Source: Geosiphon pyriformis
Lineage: Eukaryota > Glomeromycota > Glomeromycetes > Archaeosporales > Geosiphonaceae
DNA: 64,000 nucleotides
Direction of reading: 5' to 3'
NCBI GenBank assembly: GCA_016748015.1
Contig: JAAOMT010000525.1
Coordinates: forward strand, 58,324-122,323
In this document: in pieces, positions 1-12,569 of the stretch
Layout: each line of letters begins with the position of its first letter
Numbering within the stretch: position 1 is the first letter of the stretch
Program-made: the position numbers and the translations under genes
The notes under the pieces: model-generated
What the model was told of the DNA's origin: nothing
Seen by the model: only the letters and a program-made list of their open reading frames with translations
Database searches by the model: none

Positions 1-657
1 TCAACATTTCGGATTTGCAACTAGTCAATCAAAGAGAGCAATTAGGAAAAAGCAATAGAGAAACCCAAGGTTTTGGTTCAACTGGATGATTCACAGTTCC
101 AGTTAATATAGCTCTTAACACACAGAACGAATTCCACCAGATTCTCAGACTTCTACAACCGATTACCATCTCACCCTTTAGAGAACATCCGGGAATCTAC
201 ACTTGCACAAAGCCAACAACCACACAACAAATTTTTGAGTCCAATGAACAAGTCTGCTTGGAACATAATATTTTGATCCCAAACATTTATATTTCAGAAG
301 GAACAAAGAAAGTCCGAGTTACTTTTTACAATCCCAATAATTACCCCATAATTTTATTAAATAATTTAGAAATTGGAGTTATTCACAGTAATATATTTCA
401 ACAAAAATTACCCCAAATAATTCCCAATTTCTCTGAAATTATTGGACATTCAATACCAAAAACCAACCCAAACCCCAGCTCCGAAAACTACCATGTTGTC
501 ATGGAAAAACTATCTCGAATCAACATGGAACAACTTGAACCACAACAACAGACCCAGCTCAAAGAGCTAATTGCAGAATTTGCTGACATCTTCACTGAAA
601 ACAACAATGACTTAGAAAGAACTGATTTGGTTCAACACCAAATCTATACAGAAGATG
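1..657 (+). pseudogene. dUTPase C-terminal motif and linker of copy B1
   Basis: The first 90 bases encode the end of a trimeric dUTPase; the last motif (Q-G-F-G-S-T-G) is visible, followed by an in-frame TGA where copy B2 reads CAA. The stretch to about 657 encodes the linker to RT and includes a 142-residue open segment from 258 that matches copy B2. The linker is a conserved beta-rich-looking segment in all three families, function unknown. Confidence 0.8.
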
Positions 658-1462
658 CCAAACCAAGGCGACAACAAGCCTACTGAGTTGCCCCAGAAAG
701 TCACCAATTTATCCGAGAAGAAGTACAACAGATGCTTAACAATGGGCTTATTCAACCATCAATGAGCCCATGGGCCTCATCTGTGGTTCTAGTTAAAAAA
801 AAAATGGAAAGATATGATTTTGTGTTGATTACTGACAACTCAATAGTGTCACCATTGGGGATGCCTACCCTCTTCCCCGAATTGATGACATGTTGGATGC
901 CCTTGGAAAGTCCAAATACTTTTCAACATTAGATTTAGAGAGTAGATACTGGCAAGTTGCTATGGATCCCAAAGACCGCCCCAAAACAGCATTCACCACT
1001 CAAAGAGGAAATTACGAGTTCAATATAATGCCTTTTGGATTATGCAATACACCAGCAACATTCCAAAGACTCATGGATGTTGTTTACAAAAGCCTCCTTT
1101 GGAAATCAGTAGTAGTTTATCTTGATGACACTGATGTTTATTTACCATCTTTTGAGCTACATTTAATTCACTTGCAAGAAGTTTTTCAATGATTACAAAA
1201 AGCAGGATTGAAACTAAACATTGAAAAATGCTACTTTGGAAAAACAAGTTTAGCTTTTCTTGGTCACATTGTTAGCAAAGATGGAATTAAACCAGACCCC
1301 AGAAAAATTAGTACTGTCAAGAACTTCAAGACTCCACAAAATATCACAGAATTAAGAGAATTTATTGAATTAGCATCCTATTACCGAAAATTCATCAAAG
1401 GATTCTCAGAAATTGCAAAACCCCTCAACCAGCTCACTACTAAAAATGTCGAATACAAATGA
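658..1462 (+). pseudogene. Reverse transcriptase domain, copy B1
   Basis: Ty3-type RT. Visible motifs are the F-S-T-L-D-L-E-S substrate motif, M-P-F-G-L-C-N-T-P and the catalytic Y-L-D-D box at about 1118-1129, intact here although it is Y-L-D-N in copy B2. The connection motif F-L-G-H-I-V-S follows. TGA codons interrupt it after the N-G-K-I motif, after V-D-Y and after V-F-Q; each is shared with copy B2, and families A or C have Arg, Trp or Gln at those sites. An indel near 800 shifts the frame. Confidence 0.9.
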
Positions 1463-1927
1463 ACAGAAAAACACCAAAATGCCTTCGAGATACTTAAGGA
1501 AAAACTCACAACAGCTCCAATTCTCGCCTACCCAGATTTCAGCAACTGATTCCGGTTAGCAACTGACGCCTCTTATACTGTCTTTGGTGCCATCCTATCA
1601 CAGTTAGATGACAATGGAAATGAGCGAGTAATTGCTTATGCTAGTAGAACATTAAAGCCAGCCGAAAAAAACTACCCCACAACAGAATTAGAAATTGCAG
1701 CAGTAATCTGGGCCCTACATCACTTCAACCTTTACCTCAGACCCAAAGAATTCGATATTATTACTAATAATATTGGACTTAAATGGCTTCAAAACAAAAA
1801 CACCCAGCTGAACACAAAACAAACCTAATGGACAAAATTTTTAGCTAACTACTAATACATTGTACACCACAAACCAGGAAAACTCCACACCAACATTAAT
1901 TGTCTCTCAAGAATAAGGCAAGATTAG
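1463..1927 (+). pseudogene. RNase H domain, copy B1
   Basis: RNase H follows RT in the same frame. The A-T-D-A, T-E-L-E and I-T-(D/N)-N acidic motifs are visible; the third Asp is Asn in this copy. TGA replaces a codon at about 1548, just before F-R-L-A-T-D-A, and TGG reads TGA at 1461. The segment ends at TAG 1925-1927, which has an equivalent stop at the same place in copies B2, A and C. Confidence 0.88.
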
Positions 1928-1976
1928 AAAACAAAACCAACACCCATTTGAATTAACAGCATTAAAACAACAAACA

Positions 1977-3362
1977 ATGAATCCTAAAAACTACAACAAT
2001 CTCAAACAATATTTGGAGACATTAACAATTCCAACAGATTGGTCCCCAGATGAAAAACATTGGTTACAACAACAAGCCAAACAATATTTTCTACACAACA
2101 ACATTATCTATTATTGAAATTTCAAAAACCCAACCAAACCACTCAGATTAATACAAAAACAGGAAAAAGAAACCATTTTATACAATATGCACTCAGATCC
2201 TTCATCAGCATACTTTGGAAAAGATAGCACCACCCAAAGAACACTAGAATACTACTTTTGGTCTCGAATAAGAAAAAACATTCATGAATATGTCAAATCT
2301 TGTGATAGTTGTCAAAGAAGAGGAGAAACTCGCCCTACAGAACCTTTAAATTCAATCAAAGTTGGACAGCCTTTTAACAGAGTTGGTATCAATTTAGTCG
2401 GACCACTATCTATTACCATTCAAGGAAACCGTTATATTGTAGTAGCTGTAGACTATCTTACTAAATGGCCTGAAGCCAGAGTCATTCAATGAGCAGATAC
2501 AAAATCAGTAGCAAATTTCATCTACGAAGACATCATTTGTAGACATGGATGTTCAATTGAACTTTTATCCGATCAGGGAACACACTTTGTGAACAACTTG
2601 ATACAAGAAATTTGTGAACAATTCAATGTCAAAAGACCTCTGTCTTCGCCCTACCATCCACAAACAAATGGACTTGTGAAACGTTTTAACAGAACATTGT
2701 GTGAGTCATTAGCCAAAGTCTCAACTGATTTTGAGCAAGAATGGAATCTCTTTATTCCATCAGTGTTACTAGCATATAGGACATTAAAACAAGATACCAC
2801 GAAACACACACCATTTGATTTAACTTATGGAAGGATGACAACATTACCAATTAGTTTCACAGTGGAAATATACTCAGCACAACCAATTAATGAAAACAAT
2901 TTTCAAGAAACACTTCAGCGAAGAGTCTACACTCTGCTTAGCACATTGGAAGGAAAACAATGAATAGCAGCCACCCATATTAAACACTCCCAAGTTCAAC
3001 AAAAAGAACAGCATGATGACAAATTGCCTTCAGTCACCAATAAATTCAAAATTGGAAACAAAGTTCTCTTACACAGAACTAAAGCTGAAAAACAATGGAG
3101 TGGAAAATTTGAAAATAAATGAGATAGACCATTCTTTATCCATGAAGTCCTAGGCAATGGATCATACAAGCTAAGACTTGATGACAAAATCCTAACAAAA
3201 GTTGTACATGGAGATCGTTTGAAACACTATCATTCCAGAAACAATCCTGAACTATTAATTCCACAAATTGGTACACATTTCTCTTTGGTCAGTCCTGAAA
3301 ATATTCCCCAAAACTTAGAACCAATAGTTGTTATTGAACAACCTTCCAACCTGAACACTTAA
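1977..3362 (+). pseudogene. Integrase, copy B1
   Basis: A separate reading frame begins with ATG at 1977, 50 nt after the RNase H stop and in another frame. It has an H-H-C-C zinc domain whose second His is Tyr (A-Y-F-G), then the DDE core: Asp in V-D-Y-L-T-K-W-P-E-A, Asp in S-D-Q-G-T-H-F, but Lys replaces the catalytic Glu in N-G-L-V-K-R-F-N. A GPY/F-like C-terminal module (W-S-G-K-F) follows. TGA codons interrupt it at about 2490, 2961 and 3119; all three are shared with copy B2. Confidence 0.9.
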
Positions 3363-3452
3363 TTTAGAAACAATCTCACAAAAACAAAACAAAAATAACA
3401 TAAAAACCCATACACCAAAAATTATTTTTTTTATTTTTTTCAATTGCTTATA

Positions 3453-4171
3453 ATGACTATTCCTCAAAACATTCAACAATTATTCTAAAAACTAATGTTA
3501 ACTTTAAAAACAATACCCGAATTATCTATTACTATTACTGGAAACCACATAAATTATACCCAAACAAAAGTAATTACAAATTTAGCCCCAAATTCACAAA
3601 AATATTACCCGTATAAAAAGAACACAAGAAGTTATACTGGAATTTACCTGCCAGAACTTTTAAAGCTTGCTTTAAGAGAAAACTTAATGCTTACTCCGAT
3701 TAGTATTCCACCAAACGCTACAATTCAACAAAAACTTCAACTGTGTCTCAATGAGGAAAACATTGAATATCTTTCAATCTATAGATATTTTCACATTGGA
3801 AAAACACTCTACGAATGGAAACTGGAACTTACAATAGCAAACCTCACAAAAAAAGCTATTCAGAAACAACTCCACAACAAATTCAAGACAACAGCTGGAT
3901 CAACAAACAGTCACTACAGGCTTAAAGCTGTCTTAGACTTTATGACCTATTCTACACCTGTGAAAACATATTACAAAACCCAATTTTTCAACCTTTGAAG
4001 ATTCAATACATTGGAAAGCTCACAGAACTGAAATTTTAACAATTTTCAGACCAAATTTTTTCAATAATTTTGGATTATTATCTGGAAATAACAGACAGTA
4101 CTTGGATTTCGATGGAGCTCAGTCTTGAGGAGGAGGTTATGTTACCAGACAAAATTAGAGATATTATTTAG
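3453..4171 (+). pseudogene. ORF3 of copy B1, function unknown
   Basis: This reading frame lies between integrase and the 3' LTR. It starts with ATG at 3453 (M-T-I-P-Q-N-I-Q-Q-L) and is broken by an early TAA where B2 has AAA; it then reads open from 3495 for 167 codons. It matches the intact 239-residue ORF3 of B2. The coding region overlaps the purine tract and the first 32 bp of the LTR. No transmembrane segment or known domain is evident. Confidence 0.75.
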
Positions 4172-5122
4172 CATGAAATTATCTTATAATTCCTATCATT
4201 AATTAGCATATATTATCATTTCAAATGATCACTTATTATATTAGCAAAAATGTCCAAAATTATCATTTAATTAATAACCCAAATTGTACACAACACAAAT
4301 GTAACCTAATTGCGATGATCAATCATGCAATACTTCGAACTATGTAACATTCAGAAGTTCACTGAAATTTGTAGAAATTTGCCAAAATAATTGATAGTTC
4401 ACCGAAATATCTAATAGTTTGCCAAAATAACTTGTAGTTTGCTGAAATATATCTTTAGTTCAGCGAAATTGTAGAAAATAGTAAAGTTCAAGTTCATAAA
4501 ATAGTGTTACAACAAGTTGTATAAAAGAAAAGCTTTTCTCTTCAAGAAAATATATCTTACTTTAGATTTATCACTTAGAACCATTCCTATATACACAAAA
4601 AGAAATAAAAATCAAATAATTTGAAAAAACCAAATTTTTTAATTATTACACTTGGAAAATCCTCAAAACCCAACTAACGTTTTGAAATTGATTAGCTACC
4701 AATTTCAGTAAACTGTTAGTGACTTCAGGCCTGGATAGAAAACGTTTTTCTTGACAAAATTTTATTTCTTTTACATTTCTTTTATTTTTCTTTTCTTTTC
4801 TTATTACAATCATTAGGGTAGCTTACAGATGAGATTCTTGTAAAAAAGTTGACTTTCACAGCAAAATAACTATACATTTTAGTGAGCTTCCAGACAAACA
4901 ATTCTTGGGAAAGAGTGGACGTTTACTACAATGTAACTACACAAAGTAACTGGCAAGGAATTGGCCATTCCACTTATAAGCCCAGCAGTTCAAATTATAG
5001 GAGATAATTTGAAGTCAAAAATTCAGTTACTGAAGGTTCAACCACATCCAGAAAACGTGAATTCACAGCAAATAAGTATCAACAACATTACAGAAAAGAG
5101 ACCAAAAAAACCTCTGGTAATA
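4140..5122 (+). repeat. 3' LTR of copy B1
   Basis: It starts TGTTACCAGA and ends TCTGGTAATA, the decayed form of the family's TCTGGTAACA, and is 983 bp long. A purine tract (GAGGAGGAGG) precedes it. It contains the family U3 repeats (about 4350-4470), a TATAAAA box at 4520-4526 and the hairpin at 4684-4706. The 5' mate is outside the window, so the target duplication (expected partner of CCAT at 5123-5126) cannot be checked. Confidence 0.92.
4684..4706 (+). other. Hairpin with palindromic loop in family-B LTR (B1)
   Basis: A 7-bp stem, GAAATTG with CAATTTC, closes a 9-nt loop ATTAGCTAC that contains the 6-nt palindrome TAGCTA. It lies 164 nt downstream of TATAAAA and downstream of AATAAA, so it should be present once, in the 5' leader of the element RNA. 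A kissing-loop dimerisation role is inferred. Confidence 0.5.
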
Positions 5123-5812
5123 CCATAAGAATTTTCTTAATTACTACAGTCCAATTTGATCTCATTCTTTGTCTCTTAAAATCACTGTTTACATTGATCC
5201 TTTTTTTTCTGGCCAATAATACAGTCATTTCTATGCTCTTTTCCAAAGTAAACGTTGATCAGATAATCTCTTCAAATTTTGAAAGGGTATTGGCCCCTCT
5301 AAAACTATTAACTGATGAAAAAATTTTTCTGATGACTTAAGATTTGACAATTTTTGGGTTAACCCATTTTTTTTCAAGAGAAATTTTAAGAGAAGGGGGG
5401 AGGAGTCTATCATCTTTATCTATGTCATAATTGATTGAGCCAAGAGAGAAGCCACAAACCAGATTGGTATTTACTTTTTTCACTTTAGGGGTATTTGTTG
5501 CCAAACCAAAAAAAAAACCATTACCAACACCAAAAAAAACATCATTGTCCTTACTATCACCAAATATACTGTCCATATCCGAATACACACTATGACTAGA
5601 ATCAAGTTTGACCAAAGAGATATCTTTTTCATTTCTAGAATGCTTAATATTACCAACAGAAACCCTTTTCTTTTAGAAGAAAGAACCTCCAACAGAACCA
5701 TAAAAAACCCCTATGAATGTCTTTTTTTAGACATAACACTACTTGAAACAGCAGCCAGATTCACTACAAAAAAATTATTTGATTGAGAAATGTTTGAAAG
5801 AGATAGCAAAAA
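5123..5812 (-). pseudogene. LINE-b ORF1 fragment
   Basis: On the minus strand, reading from about 5812 to 5123, this is part of a LINE ORF1 resembling the Glomeromycotina LINE ORF1 family. It has an acidic Ser/Asp-rich region, then P-P-S-L-K-I-S-L-E-K-K-W and, after a frameshift near 5345, F-E-E-I-I and V-V-I-K-K-I. The equivalent F-P-K-I-I and I-K-K-I-P motifs occur in LINE-a ORF1. LTR element B1 interrupts it immediately after V-V-I-K-K-I. Stops and frameshifts make it a pseudogene. Confidence 0.75.
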
Positions 5813-7811
5813 AAAATAAAAACTTCTTTTTCAAAAAAATTTGTTTTTTGGGGTTTTTTGAAAGTAAGAAAGAAAGAAGTTTATAAAATTTTTTTTAACT
5901 TTATTTAATATAAAAAAGTTGTATTGAACATTTAAATTCAGTAAATATTAGATAATAAAAAATTTTAAAATTAGATTAATTATTATTAAATACATAAAAA
6001 ATTTTGTTTATAATAAAAATTATATAACTAAAAATATTTTAAGATATTTGTTTTAAAAAGTTGTTTTAAATTATTTGATTATAAATAATAATTTAATTTT
6101 AAAATTTAATAAAATCAAATTTAAAATAAATAAAATCATAAAAAATTAAACTACTAAAAAAATAGTTTTTTTGAATTTTCTGAACATATTTATAATAATA
6201 AAATTAATAACAAAATATATATTAATTTCAATTAAAAAAATAATTTTTTTTGTTATCTTAAAAAAAGCTAAATAACTATTTAGTATATTTAAATATTGCC
6301 AACAAGTTTTTTATAATTAATAAATTAAAAAAGTTTTTTTAAGTATTAAAAACTTGTTAATTAAGAATATTTAAATTTAATTTAAAAAAAAACATACTAA
6401 AATATTAGATTTTTTATTAATTAAATTTTAAGAAATATTATTTTGAATAAAAAATTTATTTATTTAGATTTAATAATTTTAAAACTTATTATTAACTATA
6501 GAACTCAATTTAGTTTTGTGTTAAAAAATATATATAAAAAATAGAATATATTAATTAAAAAAAAATAAAAATTAAAACATACTTGTTTAAAAATTATTTA
6601 ATAATATTATGTATTATTTTTTGTTATATAATTTAAAGACTTTTGAGCAAATTTAAATTAAAAACAAGATAATTAATATAATAATATTTATAAATATTAA
6701 TAAAATTTTTAACAGACTTTTTAATTATTAAATTATGAATTTACAAATTTTGAATTAAGTTTTACATAATTTATTTTAGTTTTTATTAAATTATTAATTA
6801 ATTTTTGAAATTTTGAGATAATACAACTAATTTTTTTAAAAATATAGTGTTTTTTTATCAATAATATTTATATTTTAAATGTTTTAAATTAATTAATTTG
6901 TTATAATATAATATAATTTCTTAAAAAATTTAATATTATATTTATAAAGCAATTATTAAATAGTCATAATATTTGTTTTAGTTAAAAAAAATTTTGTTAT
7001 TAATTTTAAAAACTTAGTTTTTATATAATTTAATTTTATATTAAATTTTATTAAAATAAAAAATCTTATTAATAAAAATTTACTCATATTATTTTTATTA
7101 TATTAGTAATATTTTTTTAATTTTAACTATTTTAAAATAATAAAACCAGTTTAAAAGATATTTGTTTAAATAAAATTTTAGTTTTTACAAATAAGTCTAT
7201 TAAAATATTATAAAATATTAATTTATTTTTTAATTTTCAATTTAAATATTAATATAAATGTTCATAATTTAATATTATTAACTTTAATATTAAAATATAT
7301 TTTAGTTTTAGTATTGTAATTAGAAATTTAAACAATAAAATATTTATTAATATGTATATATTAAACCTAATTTGTTTAATTTCAATTTTTGTAATTACTA
7401 TTAAATAAAAAAATAACATATTTATATTATTATTTATTGTAAAAATTTAAATATTTAGTGGTTAAGATAAAAGTTACTTAAAAATTATAGGCAATAATTA
7501 TGTTAATATGCTTGTAAATAATACTATAATTTTAAATTTTATATGTTTTATTAATAAATTTTTAATAAAAAAACTAAATATATTAAAAACTATCTTTGTA
7601 TAATATTTTAATAAACACATATAAATAAATTTATTAAGCAATTTTATTGCTAGTTTTTAAACATAATTTTTAAAAATTTTTTTAAAAAATTGTTAATAGC
7701 TGCCAAAATAAAACTTTTTAAACCTAAATATTTAAATATAAATTATTTTATTATAATATATATAAAAATTTTAAACATATTTTTATATATTTTTTATTAT
7801 TATTATTTAAT
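5813..7811. other. AT-rich gene-free island
   Basis: About 2 kb composed almost wholly of A and T, with long A and T runs and no credible reading frame on either strand. I see no RNA gene and no clear repeat unit. It separates two LINE pieces and is probably mutated transposon debris (inference). Confidence 0.7.
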
Positions 7812-7922
7812 GAGTAAAGTCAAAATGCAGTCTAGTACTATACATCACATCAATAATCTAAACTAGATGTGAATCATGTATTTGCTACACGTGATCAGCC
7901 ATTCAAGTCAATCAAGACAACA

Positions 7923-8599
7923 CTAAGCACTTATATAAACAGAAACCATGTTCTCAATACTTGAAAAAAACAGACAAGACTTACAAAACCCAAAACTAAC
8001 ACCAAACACATCAGCAATACCCAATAATCTAATCACACCAGCCGAAAACACCACCAGAAGACCAGAAACTGAGACAGAAACAGAACTATCTGATAAGATC
8101 AAACCACTTTTTTCCATAATAGTCTGGTGTTTGGTACATATCAGCCAAATATCATCCTGAAAAGTAAGACAGAAATCATGCACAAAGGAAGCAATATTCT
8201 GAGCTGCAACTTTAGAGTCCTTAAAAATAGAAACAGATTCACAATACTAATCATTAAAAACAAAGTCTTTATACAGAGCAGTACCAATAACAACATCGGA
8301 AACACAAGTATATAATAATTACAATACACAAGAAAAAGAGCGAAATAAACCCGAGTATAACTCCCATGCCAATGCATAAGCTTTTATCAAATGGGCACGA
8401 CCAATAGCATCAAAAAGACAAGAAAAAATATGGTTTAAGACTTCAATATTTCTACAGAACAAACACACTACACTAGAGTAAGACTTATTATAAAGTCACT
8501 TATGTACTGCAACAGAAATGAAAGCCAGCAATACATGCACTAGTAAAACCAGCAGCCAAGTGAGAATCAGAATGCCACACCAATAAAAATCTGGACTAA
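7923..8599 (-). pseudogene. LINE-a ORF2 C-terminal domain
   Basis: This is the tail of ORF2 after RNase H, spread over several frames. It includes a Cys-containing segment (V-C-L-F-C-R-N near 8450) and ends with L-L-G-I-A-D-V-F-G and F-C-K-S-C-L-F-F. The same ending is encoded at 60275-60400 (minus) and at 63120-63220 (plus), which identifies it as the LINE C-terminus. Frameshifts occur between about 8370 and 8190. Confidence 0.75.
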
Positions 8600-9349
8600 T
8601 CAATATCAGCACGCAGGTTATCCATCAAAATATGGGAACCAGAACCAACCTTCCAACATGCACAGAAAATAGATTAGAAAATATCATGAACAAAATGCTG
8701 AGAATTACCAGAGACAGTCACATCATTAGCTTGAAAAAATTGTTCACTGATTATGTAAGATAGATGCCTATTAAAAAAAACAGCAGCCTTAGCTAAAGCA
8801 TTAGCATGTTTATTGTTAAAGACACCAGAGTAACCTTTAACTTTAATCCAATTTACATCCAAATTCTTGTGATAAATAACATTAACAATATAATGATGTT
8901 TGACTCAACACCAATTCCTGAAATCTGGACAAACCAACACAGACTCCAATTTGCATGCATTTAGAGCAACTTGGCTGTCCAAAAACAAGTTAACAGAATA
9001 GAAAGAAGGAATGCACTTAAGAGCCAGAGCAATGGTCTGTAACTCCATTATTGTAGAAGAGACCAAACCAGAAACTCCAACACCCAAACCCAAATCAATG
9101 TCCTTAAAAAAAACAGCAGCACCAGCCATCATACCAGAAGTTCTCAGATTGCTCAGAGATCCATCTGTGTACACAAAAAGATAAGCAGCATTAACATGTA
9201 GCAAATTAACTTTAATGACACCAAAATTATGAGACCAAAGAACATTAAAAGAGACATTCAAAGATAGGGAACAAACAGAAAAAGAAGTCTCACCACCAAA
9301 AAAACGAACAGAAAGCTCAAACCAAATGGGAACAGAGCCACAAGAGTCC
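8600..9349 (-). pseudogene. LINE-a RNase H domain
   Basis: RNase H of the LINE polyprotein. Motifs are V-Y-T-D-G-S (first Asp), M-E-L-Q-T-I-A-L-A-L (Glu) and L-F-L-D-S-Q (second Asp). The last motif reads F-N-N-K-H-A-N-A-L-A, with Asn where an Asp or Glu-rich G-N-E-x-A-D is usual. Segments 9261-8905 and 8862-8674 are in one frame, separated by a TGA. Presence of RNase H places the element nearer the I/Tad-like LINEs than L1. Confidence 0.85.
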
Positions 9350-11166
9350 AGTTGCTTTTACCACTTAAAAGTCATTCAACCAAGAACATTACTATGCTTG
9401 TCATGCAGCTGGTCTACAAAAACAATCCCATACCACCAAAGAAAAAAGACATACTTAAAATAATTAAGCTTACCAAGAACAAAAGACATAGGAGTACCAC
9501 TTTTATAACAAAATGCACTGGCCAGAAAGCCATCCAAAGACAAATTACATCCAGAAAAAATGTGAACCATACCAGCCAAAAAATTGTCTAAACAGTTAAC
9601 TTTAACATGAATCAAAAATTGTAAAAGGTGACAAGAACACCAGCTAAGAACCTGAAGATCATGAGACTTATGAGAAAATAACCAACCCAAAATACCCAGC
9701 AAATTTGCAAAAGAAACAACGGAAGCTGATTTGCTCTCAGTCTGAATTTGTTCAAAAGTCTTTAAATCATACAAAGAAAAATAATGAATCACATTAGTAG
9801 ACAAATCACGTGGAAGACCAGATCTAAATTTCAAGCTTCTGCAAATCATAATATCTCATTTATTACAAACACTAATAGAAACAAAACTGAATTGGGTCCT
9901 GTAACTGACAATAGGAAAAAAAACCACTGACACCAAATATGCAAACTGTTTATTCAAAATTGCTTTCCTTAGAACAAGATTGACAAAAAACCAAACATTT
10001 AAATGTGTCTTAGCCATACTAGGTTTTAACAGACCCTCAGAAAACAAAAAAATACCCAAATAATGATGAGGTTCTCTTTTTTTGGTGACAGAAATAGGTG
10101 AGCCACTAACAGTCAGATGAGGGTTAGAAACCTGGCAGTTGATGGAGATGGCCATAGTCTTGTCATTATTTATAGAAATATCATTAAACCTAAAAAATTT
10201 ACTAGCAACATTGAGGATGTGTTGTATAGCAGTCTGACTACTACCAACTCAAATTGTATTATTAATGAAAGCACCAACAGCAAAAAATAATGTCAATCTG
10301 GTTTGAGATTCTATCTGGCTCAATCTGAAAACAAAATAAGAATTCAATCTGTAACCACACACACTCTTCTGCCTTTTGACTTCACATAGAAGTGAATCAT
10401 AGAATATGTACCAAAGAAAAGATGAGAACACTTCTTTTTGGTCTAAACCATCATGAACATGTTACCCATCAGTTAAGCCAAAGTTTGTCATCACTTTGTT
10501 AACTCAACTATTGTAAATATTACCAAAAAATCTAATGAATCTGTCATATATCTTGATTTTAACCAAACTCCTTTTGAGATGTTCCCAACCAACAGAGTTA
10601 TAGGCTTTACACATGTCTTACAAAACCAGCCACAGTTTATGGTTCTTCTCCAATACATCTTTAATCACTAAACTGATGGCAAAAATAGATGATTGTGTTG
10701 TTGTACCCCTTAATACAGAGAAATTGTCTTTACATAAAACATCATAAGTATTGCAAGCTGAAAAAATCCTGTCCAAAAGAATCTTGGAAAGGATTTTATG
10801 AGCCATTTCAATCAAAGCAATAGGATGAGTATTCATAAGAACATCTTTTTATTCATATAGCTTAGGAATTATCAAAACCCAAGCTTCCTTCCAAGGCTCA
10901 GGTACTGATTCATGAGTTAGACACAGATTCAAGAGCACAGAAAGCATAGCCAAGACTGAGTTGTTACAGTGTTTCCACAATTTATTAGAGATGTCAGAAA
11001 GCCCAGCTGCTTTCCCATTAGGCAAATTTAAGACCACAGCAAACAATTTATCAGAACCAATTGGACATATTACACTGGAAAATGCACCATTAAAAACATA
11101 ATCCAAAGACTGATATTGGCAAGTCTAATTATCAGAGATATCAGACACTACTCTGCATTTTTTTGT
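9350..11166 (-). pseudogene. LINE-a reverse transcriptase and connecting region
   Basis: The N-terminal RT motif reads N-L-P-N-G-K-A-A-G-L-S-D-I-S. The first catalytic motif is altered: the D-M-R-K-A-Y-D-S-V-G-W type reads stop-D-M-C-K-A-Y-N-S-V-G-W. The catalytic box, expected as A-F-V-D-D-T-I-W, reads A-F-I-N-N-T-I-stop near 10250. Every change is explained by G-to-A or C-to-T. All pieces from 11106 to 9376 share one frame. Expected residues come from memory of this LINE family. Confidence 0.85.
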
Positions 11167-12546
11167 TCAACTTTCCATAATTTTATCCACTTTAGACTTA
11201 ACCAAATCAGGCTCCAAAACCAACTTATCACCTACAACTAAATGATCCAATACTATCTTATGAAAAGGATGCTTCAACACACTCCTAATAGTACAATCCT
11301 TATCTGATTCAAAACTTTTTATTCTACTGGTAATAGCCTGCTTGATGTGAGATTCTTTAGCATGCTTGAATTCAAGTAACTTGAAAGAATAGTAAAACTT
11401 TCTTGTTCTTGCCAACCCAGAATGAATAGCATTAAAAGTAGAACCTGAAAGAAAAAGAGACTTTACTTCTGCTGCACCACTAGAGTCAAGCCTGTCCCAT
11501 GTATCCAGCAACAAAACAAAATCATCACTTGAGACCAAATGAGAAGCTTTTACCAGCCTGAACACCAACAACTCCAGTTTATGAAACTTAGAAGACATCT
11601 TGGTAAAAACACTGTTATAATCTTTGAACCATTTCTTCTTGAATGTTCCATTAGCTGAAGAAACTATGATTCTACAAACAATGTTCCACATTGCATCCAG
11701 ATCCAAAAACCTCTCAGCTATTACAAATGCACTTGAAAACATAACAGTATTAGCAGCTGTGGTATTTCTAAACTCACAACACTTTCTCTCATCAGCATCT
11801 TTGATGTCATACTTCCAATAATCCTTGTTCATCTGCTTGTACAGCAATGACAGCTGAATATCCAACAGACTACTCAGATCCACAGAAACAGAAACAGCCA
11901 TGTGATCAGTATTAAAATAATCCACAACACTAACCACATTGTAATTCACCATTGCATTGACCAAATTTGAGGAAACAAACACATAATCAATTGTCTTAGC
12001 AATTCCATGAGAATTGCACCATGTAGGTATCTTGGCAAATATGCTTCCAGCCAAAGAGTTGACCAGACCCAAATTAAAACACTTCTTGAAACTGGCACAT
12101 TTGTGAGATTCATTCTCATTAAAGTCACTACCAAAAATAATGAAAAAAGACTTGTTTACAGTCTTTGCAATAAAAAAATTGATGTTACCAGTCTGAAAAA
12201 ACCAAACCACTGAGGAAGCACCAGCATACAGTCCCAAAATTGACACAAAAAGTTTATTCTTAAAAAGCAACTTGACACAAAGGATCCGGCTAGGCACTTT
12301 AGAAACCTTGTACACATGACAAGCCAAAAAATTGTCCATAATAATAGCTATGCCTAAACTCAGATAACCAGAATCCACCCCAAAAGTGAAGACATAGATA
12401 CCATCAAATCTGTTCACAATCCACAAACGAATCTTATCTTTCAATTTAGTCTCAGTAACAATGAAAATCAAATTGTTTATTTCCTTATGCCAACAAACTA
12501 TATCACCCTGCTTTGCAGAATTATTCATTCTTCTGACATTGCACAT
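11167..12546 (-). pseudogene. LINE-a APE-type endonuclease (start of ORF2)
   Basis: An open 459-codon segment starts at ATG 12546, 24 nt after the ORF1 stop at 12570-12572. The APE/exonuclease-phosphatase fold is recognisable from I-V-T-E-T-K-L (metal-binding Glu), I-F-G-S-D-F-N-E-N (G-D-F-N motif with Gly to Ser), I-D-Y-V-F-V-S and T-D-H-M-A-V. It nicks target DNA for target-primed reverse transcription. It stays open for its full length, the longest intact LINE segment here, but the downstream RT is dead. Confidence 0.88.
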
Positions 12547-12569
12547 AGCAATTTTTCAAATTAAATCAA

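Larger units (their letters stand above)
1..5122 (+). mobile_element. Ty3-type LTR retrotransposon, family B, copy B1, 5' part outside window
   Basis: The left end of the window lies in the dUTPase of a Ty3/Gypsy-type element that runs rightwards to a complete 3' LTR. Its sequence is collinear with 21719-26854 of copy B2 and nearly identical by eye. Order: dUTPase tail, linker, RT, RNase H, integrase, ORF3, purine tract, LTR. It ends inside a minus-strand LINE ORF1, so the rest of that LINE should lie left of the window. Several stops and frameshifts make it inactive. Confidence 0.93.

Noticed and set aside
8127-8377. Short overlapping frames on both strands at the LINE-a 3' region
   Set aside because: They are fragments or shadows of the frameshifted ORF2 C-terminus.
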